NCBI GenBank assembly: GCA_946965045.2
Contig: OX337231.1
Span: forward strand, 3,782,001-3,846,000
DNA length: 64,000 bases
Direction: 5' to 3'
Origin: Epithemia pelagica
Lineage: Eukaryota; Bacillariophyta; Bacillariophyceae; Surirellales; Surirellaceae
Positions 32,997 to 42,750 of this stretch are shown in pieces; position 1 is the first letter of the stretch; every line of letters begins with the position of its first letter. The position numbers and the translations under genes were made by a program. The notes under the pieces were generated by a model, which searched no databases, was not told the DNA's origin, and saw only the letters and a program-made list of their open reading frames with translations.

Positions 32997-33554
32997 ATGG
33001 GTTGTCAAACATCTCGCCATGGCGCTCTGGTCTACGTGGAAGATAGCATTCATTTGATGATTGCCAAGGAAGAACGACGATTGGCGCAAGAAGGCAAATC
33101 CGCAACCGGGTGTCACTATCGACCTCGCAGTGCCCTCTCCTTGCACACAGCGTCCTCTTCTTCTGCTTCTTTGCCACCAGATGCACTCCAGACCACCCGT
33201 ATTACCGTCACGGAAGAAGACGATGAAGAAGACGAACAACATCACGTGTCTTTGCAGCGCCTCCTGTGCTCACAAAAAGAAGCAGTGGAAGCATCTCGTT
33301 CTTCTCCACTACCGCCACAAACCAATCCGAATTGTCCAATCCTTACTCCCAGCACCTCTACTCGTCATCCAGTCTCACCACCGCCACGACAACAAGACAA
33401 AGAGGAGGAAGATTGGGATCGACTGCGGTATCACACGGCTCATCACAATCACACGGTCGATCCCAAAGACTGGGAATTGGTCAAGCCGGCTCTGCTCGAC
33501 AGTTCGGTAACGACGACTTGCTCCACAGTCAGCAGTACCGTGACTGCCTCGTAA
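32997..33554 (+). CDS. Small protein with N-terminal MGC acylation motif
   Basis: 185 aa from ATG at 32997 (TTACCATGG). The N-terminus MGCQTSRHG fits N-myristoylation at Gly2 (Ser at position 6) with possible palmitoylation of Cys3, which would place it on the cytosolic face of a membrane. A helical stretch (EDSIHLMIAKEERRLAQEG) follows, then an acidic patch (EEDDEEDEQHH), Ser/Pro-rich linkers and a DPKDWELVKPALLDS segment near the end. No named domain. Start choice rests on the acylation motif and the ATG context. Composition matches neighbouring genes. Confidence 0.6.
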   Translation: MGCQTSRHGALVYVEDSIHLMIAKEERRLAQEGKSATGCHYRPRSALSLHTASSSSASLPPDALQTTRITVTEEDDEEDEQHHVSLQRLLCSQKEAVEASRSSPLPPQTNPNCPILTPSTSTRHPVSPPPRQQDKEEEDWDRLRYHTAHHNHTVDPKDWELVKPALLDSSVTTTCSTVSSTVTAS

Positions 33555-33901
33555 CGCCCAAACCAAAGTATTCGTACAACAACGATTCACCAGATCCATG
33601 GCACCCCGTCCCCTTGCACATGTGTCTTTTTCTTGCGCGTCAAGGTGTACCGTGCCCCCAGCAATGACACCTCGAAACACGCCTTGTTTACAACACTAAT
33701 TCATAGATAGACTTTTTTGACAACGATAAATCTCTGACAGTTGAATGTTCTCTTGTTGCGTCTTGTACTGCTCCTATAACAACATTCACTGGAGACCACC
33801 TTCTGATAATAGCTATTAGGGTCTCTCTACCGGACGGACGGATGAGTGTCCTGGACCATGAATTCAAACACTTCAGTCCTTCTGTCCGTTCTTGGATAGG
33901 A

Positions 33902-34379
33902 TCATGAATGCCAAACGGCAAGGACATGACGCAACAGGAGTCTCTCACTCTTTTTCCCATAGAACTCGTTCGGATAGAGTTTGGTGGTAAGATAGCGCCC
34001 CATCTCATACAAAAATCCGCACCCAACACCAACACCAAATCCAAGAACCAAAGAGTCCAATTTTTTTGAGACGACAAAACAAGGATCCTCAGTTTTTTCA
34101 TGCCTGTCTATCGTTTCATGTGTCCTTCGTGTCTGAGGCATACTTCGCCAATCGAGTGCAAACATCCGTTTGGCTTCCACGGTGTTGCAAGTCCATTGAG
34201 CCATTTGGTCCTCTAGGTTTGTAGTAGTCTTTTGGGATTCCGACTCGTTGTTTGTGACAAGCCCAACGGCTGCGTTTGGTGCGGCTTTGTTCCAGAGGCC
34301 CACGCCCTCCAGAGTTTGGAGTCCGCCAGCAGCGAACGGCGAGTCACCATGGTGTTTTCCCTGTTGGAATTCGAGTCAT
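33902..34379 (-). CDS. Possible exon of an unknown small membrane protein
   Basis: A minus-strand frame is open from a TGA near 34382 to the stop at 33902. There is no ATG at its 5' end, so a first exon upstream would be needed. The translation looks protein-like: FAAGGLQTLEGVGLWNKAAP, LEDQMAQWTCNTVEAKRM, and a Gly-rich hydrophobic stretch KLDSLVLGFGVGVGCGFLYE that could span a membrane. No known domain. Chance is a real alternative for 150 codons. Confidence 0.25.
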
Positions 34380-35107
34380 GTGCGCGTTCCGACAACGGAC
34401 ACCCTTTTCCACACAACACAATTACTCGTAGTCGTGTCTCTCTTTTGGATCCAAGTTTCCAGTCGCGTGGGTCGCCACGTGAAACTGTCTCCCACGTGTG
34501 CGTGTACATTCCTCAGGGTCGCATCAAAACGTCGTGGATCCGAGCTTTTCCAAACCCTTCACTATTGAAGGTAGGTGTATGTCTTGGAGATGCCATGTAC
34601 TCCACACTCCACAAGTTCCTCTCCTTGTGATAATGATGCAGAATCGCCTGTTTCGCTCTCAAAACAACTACCAAGACACTCGTACTGGTTCGTCTTTTGG
34701 CAGGTTTCGAACCACACCGACAAGACTCCCGTCCTTGATCATCCTGGAGAAAGATGTGGATTTGGGTATCCAAACGTCAAGAACTGGACGAACGATGAAA
34801 GCTGGATCAACGACAGAATGCCTCGATGGAAAGCCGCTTGGCTGTTCTTTCAAAAGGTCCTACAGACCATGCGAGACAAAACGAGCCGCCATTTGTGCGC
34901 GGAGGAGGAGAAACACCAAGGATCATGCAACTCTCTCTAAAGGACCGTCGCGTGGAACTCGAGATGCTTCTTGTTATTTGGAGAATCTCATGGTGGATGG
35001 AGAGGTGTGTGTGTGCGAATGGAGCAACTCCCCCGGGGCGAGCGTGGATGAGACTCATCTTCCAACGCGGGCTAATCTTACTTAGAAACTAATCGCCTTT
35101 CTCGTAA

Positions 35108-35143
35108 GGCGCGCGCTTCAATGATCTATGGAAGCGCGCGTGC
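35108..35143 (+). repeat. GC-rich hairpin
   Basis: GGCGCGCGCTTC and GAAGCGCGCGTGCC are near-perfect complements around an 11-base loop (AATGATCTATG). It lies about 350 bp upstream of the cofilin start codon and could be a promoter-proximal structure or a transposon footprint. Confidence 0.6.
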
Positions 35144-35493
35144 CTCTCTATGGGATATGCGTTGAAAATAGGAGTATTTGGCTCCTCCACGTGGGATCGT
35201 GACGGGGCGTGTCCCACGTTCTTTGGGGAAGTTTTGTCCCGAAGTCAGTCATTGTACACGGAGATTATGACCATGGATCTTGGTCTTGGGGCGCGAGGCG
35301 GACATCCTGGCGTTGCTTGGGTGTAATTGGTTGTGACCCTCTCCTCTCTTTTGTTGTCTTTTCAACGGCACTCTTCCCACAAAACTGGAGTGTTTCAGCC
35401 GTTGGCTTCGCGCACCACACAACCACAAACAGAACCACCGTTCTCTTGCTTGTTCTACTTGTTTCCGACAACAACAACAACAACACCCTTACA

Positions 35494-36725
35494 ATGGTGC
35501 GTGTCAATCGAGTGGCGCTCTTTCCTGATGAATCGTTTTGGGTTTGATTTGTGGTATTTTCGAGACTTTTTTCTACCAGCGCATTCCTCGTCGTCGGCGG
35601 CTTCCAATGTGGGGGATGATCCATCTACCGACGGACGAGCGGTGCACGTTCGCAGGATGGATGGACGTGTCCTTAGAGACGTGGACCTTTTTCGTGGAGG
35701 ATGTCGATGTTATGTATCGTTTCCCCGTGGCGTTTTATTTCTCCATTCTGGATCCATATCCTGCACAGTCATTGTCGCTTGGATTCCAAATGACCCATCA
35801 TCCGGCAAATGGGGGCCATGACTCTTGGTGTGATGGCTGTGAAAGGGTTTCTTCGTGGGGCTCCAGTGTCTGGGGACGATGGACAATGACACTGAGAAAG
35901 GATTGGGGGTGCATGTCGTCGTCGTTGTTGGGTCATTGTGGTGGTTCCGAACCACAATGACTCTTGGGCGATGAACCCTTGGAGTATAGCCATGTAGGGT
36001 CTGCCATGAAGGGTCGAGGATTCCTTCGTGCATTGTCATTCGATTGTCAATTCGTTCGTTTGGTGATTTGTTCGTCGTGTTGTTCCTTTGGTTCGTTTGG
36101 TGATTTGTTCGTCGTGGATGAGAGCGATTGTTGATTCGCATTTGGATTCAAAGCATGTTCTCTTTCCCCCCTTTTGTGTTGCCCAGTCTTCTCACTCAGC
36201 TTTGTTCTCTCCTTCTTTCTATACTCTTTTGTTTAATTGATGATTGCCGTCGAAATTACGAAACGAAATTGACATGTCCTCTCTTGATCTTACATTCGTT
36301 AGTCTACTGGAGTGACTGTTCACGACGATATTTCGGCCACCTTCAACGAATTCAAGTTGGGCCAAGGCGTCAAGCGCCGCTACATTTTGTACACCATCAA
36401 GGACAAGAAACAAATTGTCATTGAAAGTGAAGGCGAACGCTCCAAAACCTACGACGACTTTTGCGCCGATTTGCCCGATGACGATTGCCGTTATGCCTTG
36501 ATTGATTTGGAATTCACCACGACCGATGGCCGACCCACCTCCAAACTTGTCCTCATTACCTGGGTCCCCGATACCGCCTCGATCCGAAATAAAATGTTGT
36601 TTTCCGGAAGCAAGGAAGCCTTGAAAACCGCCTTGAACGGTGTCGGCATTCACCTCAACTGCACCGACCGCTCCGAAATAGACTTTGAAACTTCGGTCTT
36701 GCCGCAAGTGCGAAAGTTTTGTTAA
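35494..36725 (+). CDS. ADF/cofilin, actin depolymerising factor, one intron after the ATG
   Basis: The body (36303-36725) is unmistakable ADF/cofilin: TGVTVHDDISATFNEFKLG, RYILYTIKD, DCRYALIDLEF, LVLITWVPDTASIRNKMLFSG and SKEALKTALNGVGIHLN. It severs and depolymerises actin filaments in the cytosol. WxPDxAxIRxKMxxxxSK is the actin-binding helix. The body lacks an ATG. The sequence before it ends TTCGTTAG (acceptor), and 806 nt upstream a CAA-rich leader reads ACAATG|GTGCGT, a good donor directly after an ATG. Joining them at phase 0 gives a start of M-STGVTV and 141 residues, the normal length for the family. An intron immediately after the initiator ATG is also known in plant ADF genes. The splice is inferred; the product is certain. 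Confidence 0.9.
35497..36302 (+). other. Intron 1 of the ADF/cofilin gene
   Basis: 806 nt, GTGCGT to TTCGTTAG, T/G-rich. It contains a direct repeat of GGTGATTTGTTCGTCGTG at 36062-36079 and 36099-36116, a 37-bp period. Long first introns directly after the ATG often carry transcription-enhancing signals, but nothing here proves that. Confidence 0.7.
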
Positions 36726-37896
36726 ACAGAACCGGCGGTTGCTCCTGGCGTGACAAGGCTGGACTGTGGTTTCCAAAACCCCTTGGTCCATTGGAATACC
36801 ATCACTGCCAGCCTTTCTCTTTGCTCTAGGTAGTCTCTAGCATCACACATCACTTCTTGCACTACTACATTTACTACTATACTAATCTGAAATTGATCCT
36901 TATTGTGTATTTTTGTTGCGTTGCGTTTGTAGCGTCTTTTGGAGGAGGGATGACACGGTTTTTTGCGCCATAGTTGGTTGCGAGAGCCACAAGGCCACCA
37001 TAGGAGAGGGTAGACCACTTTTATTGATGGACACGCGGTGTGCCAAAATTTTTCACCCGAGAACAAAACCCTCTAGACGCCATACATACTAGGGGAGACC
37101 CTGGTTGTGGTGCGACGGGGCATGTTTCCGCGAGTCTCCACACACTCGAGAGGAGGACTGCTGTTTGGTTCCAGAAGAGGAGGAGGAGAGGAGGAATGGT
37201 CCAGCCACAGGCACAAACCATGGCTAATACCTAGATACTTTCATGTATGTTGCCATCTCAACAGTACAAGTACTCGTATCTGCAAGAGACAAGAGACGAA
37301 AGACTCCTCCATTTTGTAATAAGAAGGGGATCGGGGATTCTCCATCTTGGGTCTTCCAAAACTCCCACAGCTCACTTCTCTAGCGAACGCAAGGCGTAGA
37401 CGTAGAGGGGGTAGTCCAGTGGAATCCCGCATGATTTACGTGGACAGAGGGCCAGACTGACCTAGGTAGATCTTCTCCCAAAGAATCGGAAGAAACCAGA
37501 TCTCGCAACACAACAGAATCCACCACACCCAACTCTTCAAACCAAACAAAGAAGAAGGCTGTCATTGCGCATGCCTACACGAGAGAGTTCCACTACACAG
37601 AGGCAGTGAGCAAAGCACAAGCATCCCGAGAGAGATCCCAACCAGAACGAACCAAAACGAGAGAGGCTGCTGCTGTTGCTGCTCGTCGTCGTCGTCTTCG
37701 TCGAACACAACCATCGAGAATTGCGCGACAACGAAGAACCCTCCAAACCACTAATCGACGGCGCCCGAATCATCATTACACAAAAAACAACGGACCACAA
37801 CTACCGAACCACAACGGCAGAGAGTGTGATCGAGATTTGTGGTTGCAGTTTCTATTTTACATATATATATACACACACAAGAGGAAAAGTACTAGG
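36726..37896. other. Intergenic, no gene seen
   Basis: About 1.2 kb. The frame of the next gene stays open from 37606 without a convincing ATG until 37897, and the Arg-rich translation upstream looks non-coding. An AT/AC microsatellite (ATATATATATACACACAC) sits just before the ATG. Confidence 0.55.
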
Positions 37897-39051
37897 ATGG
37901 TCCAACGATTCCAGTCGGTGCCACATCATGCTACTACTTCTGCTGGACGGCGAATTGGTTTTGTGAGGAGTAATGGTTGGTGGTTGCGGCCCTGGTGGGT
38001 CGCATTTCTCGTGGCGGTGGTTGTCGTGTGGTACCAGAGTGACCCTTCGGTTTTCCGAACCCTCCTTGTGGCAAATGCCTTTGTGATTCCCATGGTCCCT
38101 GCTGCTTTTCACACTACTACTAGACGAATCCAACCTCCGTTCCTCCCAATCCCCGTCAACAACAACAAGGCGACGACAAGGCACCATCTGCAGTCTCGAG
38201 CACGGGAAGGAAAAACAAGGACTCGGACCGCACTGCGGCGTCCGAACCACGACGACGACAATGATGATAGTACTGTGGAGGAATCCGCACAAAGTTCCAT
38301 GCCTCTCTTGTTACCAGCCTCCAGTGGTCTTGCGTCTTATTTGGAACGAGCCACGGACAATGGTTCTGCCGTCTCCACAACCATGGCCACCAAACCCACC
38401 AATTCCTCCTCCTCCTTGTTTTCGTCGTCGTCCTTTTTGGATTTTTTGTTTCCTCCCAACTATACCTCCTCCACCGTGTCGTCGTCCAGGAACCACAACG
38501 ACAATAACGACACCCATCACATCTTGGTCAGTCCCTCCCATGTGACATTGCGCAAATTGCAATTGCAATTCACCTGCAACATTTGTGGATGCCGCAATTG
38601 TCATGCCATTTCACGATCGGCCTATCAAACGGGTGTCGTCATTGTCACGTGTCAAAATACCACTTGTGCCGTCCAACATTTGATTGCCGATCATTTGGGA
38701 TTTACCAATTTGGTTGGAAGCAGTAGCAATCGCCAAAACGAAGAACAAGAAGGACGAGATTCCAGGAACCATCATCCCCCAAACAACAACAACAACAAGG
38801 ACGATCCACATTCACACACCGTCGCTAGAGCAGGAGGAGGAAACATTGAAGACTTTTTGCTGGCCAAGGAGGATCACCACCACGACAGTGCCAAGACGAA
38901 TTTGGCAGGACACGATACGACTACCACGACCCATTCTCCGGTCCAACGCGTTTCGCGTCAAGTGTTTGAGTTGGAACAAGCCTTTTACAATTCCACAACA
39001 GATCAGGATCCTTCCTCTTGCAGGAATGAGACTCCGAACCAGTATGAGTAG
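37897..39051 (+). CDS. Zim17/Hep1-like zinc protein (DNL zinc finger), predicted plastid-targeted
   Basis: 384 aa from ATG at 37897. The DNL-type zinc domain reads LQLQFTCNICGCRNCHAISR, then GVVIVTCQNTTCAVQHLIAD, with Cys227, Cys230, Cys252 and Cys257 and the diagnostic HLIADHLGF. This family (Tim15/Zim17/Hep1, DNLZ) keeps organellar Hsp70 soluble and active. The second Cys pair is normally C-x2-C; here it is C-x4-C. The N-terminus has a hydrophobic segment (WWVAFLVAVVVVWY), then LLVANAFVIPMVPAAF, which resembles the diatom ASAFAP plastid signal with Phe after the cleavage site, so import as a plastid Hsp70 escort is likely. The remainder is Asn/Asp/Ser-rich linker on both sides of the finger. 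Mitochondrial location is a weaker alternative. Confidence 0.8.
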   Translation: MVQRFQSVPHHATTSAGRRIGFVRSNGWWLRPWWVAFLVAVVVVWYQSDPSVFRTLLVANAFVIPMVPAAFHTTTRRIQPPFLPIPVNNNKATTRHHLQSRAREGKTRTRTALRRPNHDDDNDDSTVEESAQSSMPLLLPASSGLASYLERATDNGSAVSTTMATKPTNSSSSLFSSSSFLDFLFPPNYTSSTVSSSRNHNDNNDTHHILVSPSHVTLRKLQLQFTCNICGCRNCHAISRSAYQTGVVIVTCQNTTCAVQHLIADHLGFTNLVGSSSNRQNEEQEGRDSRNHHPPNNNNNKDDPHSHTVARAGGGNIEDFLLAKEDHHHDSAKTNLAGHDTTTTTHSPVQRVSRQVFELEQAFYNSTTDQDPSSCRNETPNQYE

Positions 39052-39543
39052 AAGATCACGAGCGATCGAATCATGATCCAGGTGCGATTCTATACTCGAG
39101 ACCCAATAAGAATACGTCCCAACGATTAGGAACACAAGAACCAACAACCATCAAGGCACGGCAAGTGCTGTCCATCTGCTCCAGTGGTATGCTGCACCCA
39201 CGAAAACGAGAAGATTCGTGGCGCAAATGGGGGGAATCCCAACAAAATTAATGTTTCAGCTTCCAGCAGCACGAATACGCCATATATCCAAAGCTCAAAC
39301 GCATAGAGTAATGAATTATTATTTACATTATTTCGCGTTTCCATACGATTTGTAAATCGTGGCTTGGGGCCTGGGGAATCTGGTCGTTTGGTCCCTTTTC
39401 AGCTTTCATGATCAGAAGAGGCAAGCTGCGCCCAGATGAATTGCAACTACCCAACCATAGCCCTCTTGCCTGGGTATGATGTATAGGTATGAGATAGCCG
39501 AATTCAAAATTCAAAATTCAGTAATAGCTGAAAAAGTTCTGGG

Positions 39544-40002
39544 CTTAGGCCGTTCCGACAGCACGACAAAACCAATCTGAAACGTGACGTATTGGCAAAT
39601 TTTCGAATTTGGCCTGTTTTCGTATCCTCGAGCACAACCAAAATCAAAACGAGAGACCGCGCTTGGGTCCCCAACACTCCCCAAACGTACTTTGTGGAAT
39701 TGAATACCAAAGTATTCGAAAGTCGGACTTCTTCATTAGGGATTTGGGGGGGGGGACCGCTGGAGTCGAACGCGCGCCGCTGAAGTCCAGAACGCCTGGC
39801 GGAAGTTTCTGTATGCCACATGTACACTAGGTAGACTATCTCTAATGTAATTTCAGGATTTGTCGGGCTACAAATCCTGAGCTCTGGATTTGTCGGAATG
39901 GAGGACAAAAACTGTGAAGTGAAATATGACGTCAAGATGATGTAAAATGATGACGTGTCACGTTTTCGGATTGGTTTTGTTCTGCTGTCGGAACAGCCTT
40001 AG
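39544..40002. mobile_element. MITE-like element with ~46-bp terminal inverted repeats
   Basis: The left end starts CTTAGGCCGTTCCGACAGCA and continues CGACAAAACCAATCTGAAACGTGAC. The right end is its reverse complement with few differences (GTCACGTTTTCGGATTGG, TTTTGTTCTGCTGTCGG, AACAGCCTTAG). About 460 bp in total with no coding capacity. The interior carries a perfect 10-bp hairpin (39854-39879: CAGGATTTGT / ACAAATCCTG) and a 10-base G run at 39746-39755. Target-site duplication is not clear (GGG or GGT at the edges). Confidence 0.7.
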
Positions 40003-40072
40003 GGTTTGAGGTTTGAGGCGTGAGCTGTGAGCTTTCTCCGTGACCCGTGACCCGTGACCCCTGTAGCTGGAG

Positions 40073-41027
40073 GGCTAAGGCTAGAGCTGGGTCAAGCGTC
40101 AAGCGCTCAAGCGCTCAAGCGCTTGACTTCTCAAGCGCTTGAGGAGCTCCAGCACAGAAAGGGTGTTGCTTGAGAGCTCAAGCGCTCAAGCACCTAGACT
40201 AGAGGAAAGTGCCAAAACGCAGCAAACCATCATTCGTCTGCCTCTAACAGCCTTTCTACAATGCCTGAGACATCTATTGATGATCACAATGAGTCATCAT
40301 ACCATCCAGATGATGAAAATTATGAGCAAGTGGCTGAAGAGGGCCCAACAGATGACAATGATGATAGTGAGAAGAATAAATTGTCATCCATGGAAAAAGA
40401 ATACATAAGGCCTCCTACTATTGCCATTCACAAAGGCAAGGAAATATGTGTTACAAAGATATCTCAAGATGCTGCTGATGGAGTTTGCGTCCCATTATTG
40501 GACAGGAAAACTGTTCATTGGCATTTGTACCATGTTGGAGTGAGAAAAAAATGGACGAAGTCTCTGACAAGCCTACTACACAACCTCCGCTAGCTAGACT
40601 CTAACAATTGAAAAGAGGAACGACTCATCATTGGACAAGAATCTCTCCACAACTTCCCACTACGAGCTCTTCGTCTGTGCCCAGCAACGAACTAAGCTCA
40701 CGCAATCAGAAGGCATTATTCTTGCAAGAAGAAGCTACTCCACGAGATCGCACAAAGACAACGGAATGAGAAGTATCTTTTAAGAGTAACTTCGAAATAG
40801 ATTTTCCATCACCTATCATGTACACAATAGATAGTATGACAAGTTACCATTTCACTAGAGATGCTATGATGAGTCTATTGCCATAGTTTCCCGTGTTAGC
40901 CCTGTTTGCTGCCGCTTGAGCGCTTGAGCGCTTGAATTTGGTCCTAGCTCAAGCGCTCAAGCGCTTGAGTTCTCCAGCAGAAAAAAGCTGTTGCTTGACA
41001 CAGCTCTAGCTAAGGCCTACTTACTTA
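40073..41027. mobile_element. TIR element with AAGCGCT subterminal repeats and a small ORF
   Basis: Left terminus GGCTAAGGCTAGAGCTGGGT, then CAAGC. The right terminus, read from the other strand, is AGGCCTTAGCTAGAGCTGTG followed by TCAAGC. Inside both ends lie clusters of CAAGCGCTCAAGCGCTT (about 40092-40192 and 40913-40970). Each cluster is associated with a CTCCAGCA...TGTTGCTTGA block. Subterminal palindromic repeats of this kind bind transposase in hAT and similar DNA transposons. The central part has a 110-codon ORF. No transposase is complete, so it is non-autonomous or degenerate. Confidence 0.65.
40261..40593 (+). CDS. Small ORF inside the TIR element
   Basis: 110 aa from ATG at 40261. 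An acidic, His/Asp/Glu-rich N-terminus (DDHNESSYHPDDENYEQ) is followed by a basic C-terminal half (RPPTIAIHKGKEICVTKIS, RKTVHWHLYHVGVRKKWTKS). I cannot assign it to a transposase family. It may be the remnant N-terminus of one. Confidence 0.35.
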   Translation: MPETSIDDHNESSYHPDDENYEQVAEEGPTDDNDDSEKNKLSSMEKEYIRPPTIAIHKGKEICVTKISQDAADGVCVPLLDRKTVHWHLYHVGVRKKWTKSLTSLLHNLR

Positions 41028-41357
41028 TTGTTCTTCAACAGACGCAATCAAATTCACCATTCCAGTGACACGTGACATAATACGATCTGGTTCATTGGAC
41101 AGTCAGAAGGCCGACGAATCCCTTTCCACTTTTTCAGCTCGTGAAAGTCGAAAGTCAAGCAGTCATAGATACTATTCGTTTAATAAATTATATTATCAAG
41201 AGACCTCATGAAAAAACCAAACACTATACACTATAGACGACCAAGGGTAGGTTGGAAGATGGGAATGATCGAGAGCAATCTTCTCCAACTCTCATAGACC
41301 AATTCCAACAACATTTCATGGAAGTAGCCTAAAACTGTTTTCTCTCGCCTCTGAGTA

Positions 41358-41741
41358 TTGGATAGCTATGTCCTCTATCCTCTTGTGACTCTTACTCTTT
41401 ATCTTTTCCGACCAACGAACAACGGGACTAGAGTTTTGCCGTTGGGCGCCCCCTCATTCGAGAACCTCGATGCTGCTCTCATCTTTGTCGGTATTCAGCT
41501 CCTGGCTGAAGAAGTTCTGAGCTTTGTGGAAAGCGAGTTTTTCATTGGCTTTACGCAAAACAAGAACTCCTTTCAAGACAAGAAGGATACGGAATCGAAG
41601 TATGGTCGTCCTGTCCAAAGTCAAGGTGTCAGCCTAAACTATGGGGGTGATGCCGAGATTTTAGGGGCATATACTTCTCTAGTATGGGGTGGGATCACGG
41701 GGCACTCCAAAACTGAGATAAACATCCCTTTCAAATTTTAA
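41358..41741 (+). pseudogene. Decayed coding fragment of unknown origin
   Basis: 127 codons open with no ATG at the 5' end. Segments such as LPLGAPSFENLDAALIFVGI, QLLAEEVLSFVESEFFIGF and GAYTSLVWGGITGHSKTEIN look protein-like (hydrophobic helix, then beta-like end). No family recognised. A remnant of a mobile element or gene copy is the likely explanation. Confidence 0.3.
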
Positions 41742-42750
41742 ACATAAAGGGGGAATGGGAATATATCAACCCCCTCTGTTTCGTTATTTGCATGGGGGAA
41801 TAGCTGTATCCAAAGACTTATACTGGCGCAATCTAAACAAGATGAACTAAGCTCTTGGTCCCGTAGAGTGTAGAGTGCGCTCCCGGGGAGTAGGATATAG
41901 TACTCTCTATAGGATAGAAGAAAGAGCTGAACTACAGCGTCTTATGTCAAAACTAAGCGGTAGATAAGGTCAACCAGCAAACTCAAGACGCAAGATTGTG
42001 TCCAATTGTCCAATAGCCAAGAGGGATGAGAAAGCTCAGACGAAAATTATGTTAAATAATAGGACCAGAGATCAATCTAATATCAAAAAGCAAATAATAA
42101 TACCACGTCGGAGGTCGGAGGGCCAACCTACTGAGTTCGATAAGAGAAGGTGAGCTAAAATCTAAAATCAGGATTTATGGAGGGTAGGAAGATTCTCTCT
42201 GCCTAATCCAAAGGTTTTTATGGTGTACCATAGCTGCCTTTATGTCCGATAAACCCCAAGCGGGAGATTAAGTGCAGGTTGCTCTAGATTCATGGTGTGC
42301 ATTCTGTTACTTACAACACTGCCATTCACGAGCACGACTCAAAAAAGCCGCTAGGGGGTACTGTCCGCTAGCCGCTTAGAGTATATTGATTATTCATTAT
42401 CCATTGAAGTATCCCGTATTCATAGGAGGCCCTAAGCAATCGTGCCGGAAACCAATAAGAGCTGTACTGTGTATTCTAGGGATAGTCAGTGTATTCATAT
42501 CAATATGCAGAGTCAGTCGGTGTTCTGTGAATGAATATCCGAAAAACGTACAGAGATGAGAGAGATGCTGTCGCTCGGTGGCAACCATTTGGAGGGACCG
42601 AACGAATCTCTCGCCCACAACCATCGATACCTCTATTGGCGGCTTGTGGCAACTCATGCACGCATATTGCACCCAACCACACACCCAGGGCAACCATAAT
42701 TTTGTGAGAGTCGAATCATCTTCCGTGCGAAAATCATAAAAAGAATCCAG

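Larger units (their letters stand above)
33555..35493. other. Intergenic / 5' region of the cofilin gene
   Basis: Holds a possible minus-strand ORF (33902-34379, listed separately) and a GC-rich hairpin at 35108-35143. Just before the cofilin ATG there is a CAA-repeat leader at about 35467-35484. Otherwise I see nothing. Confidence 0.5.
39052..42750. other. Gene-poor region with transposon-like elements
   Basis: 3.7 kb without a solid host gene. It contains the TIR elements at 39544-40002 and 40073-41027 and a decayed ORF at 41358-41741. From 41.8 to 42.7 kb I see nothing. Confidence 0.6.
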
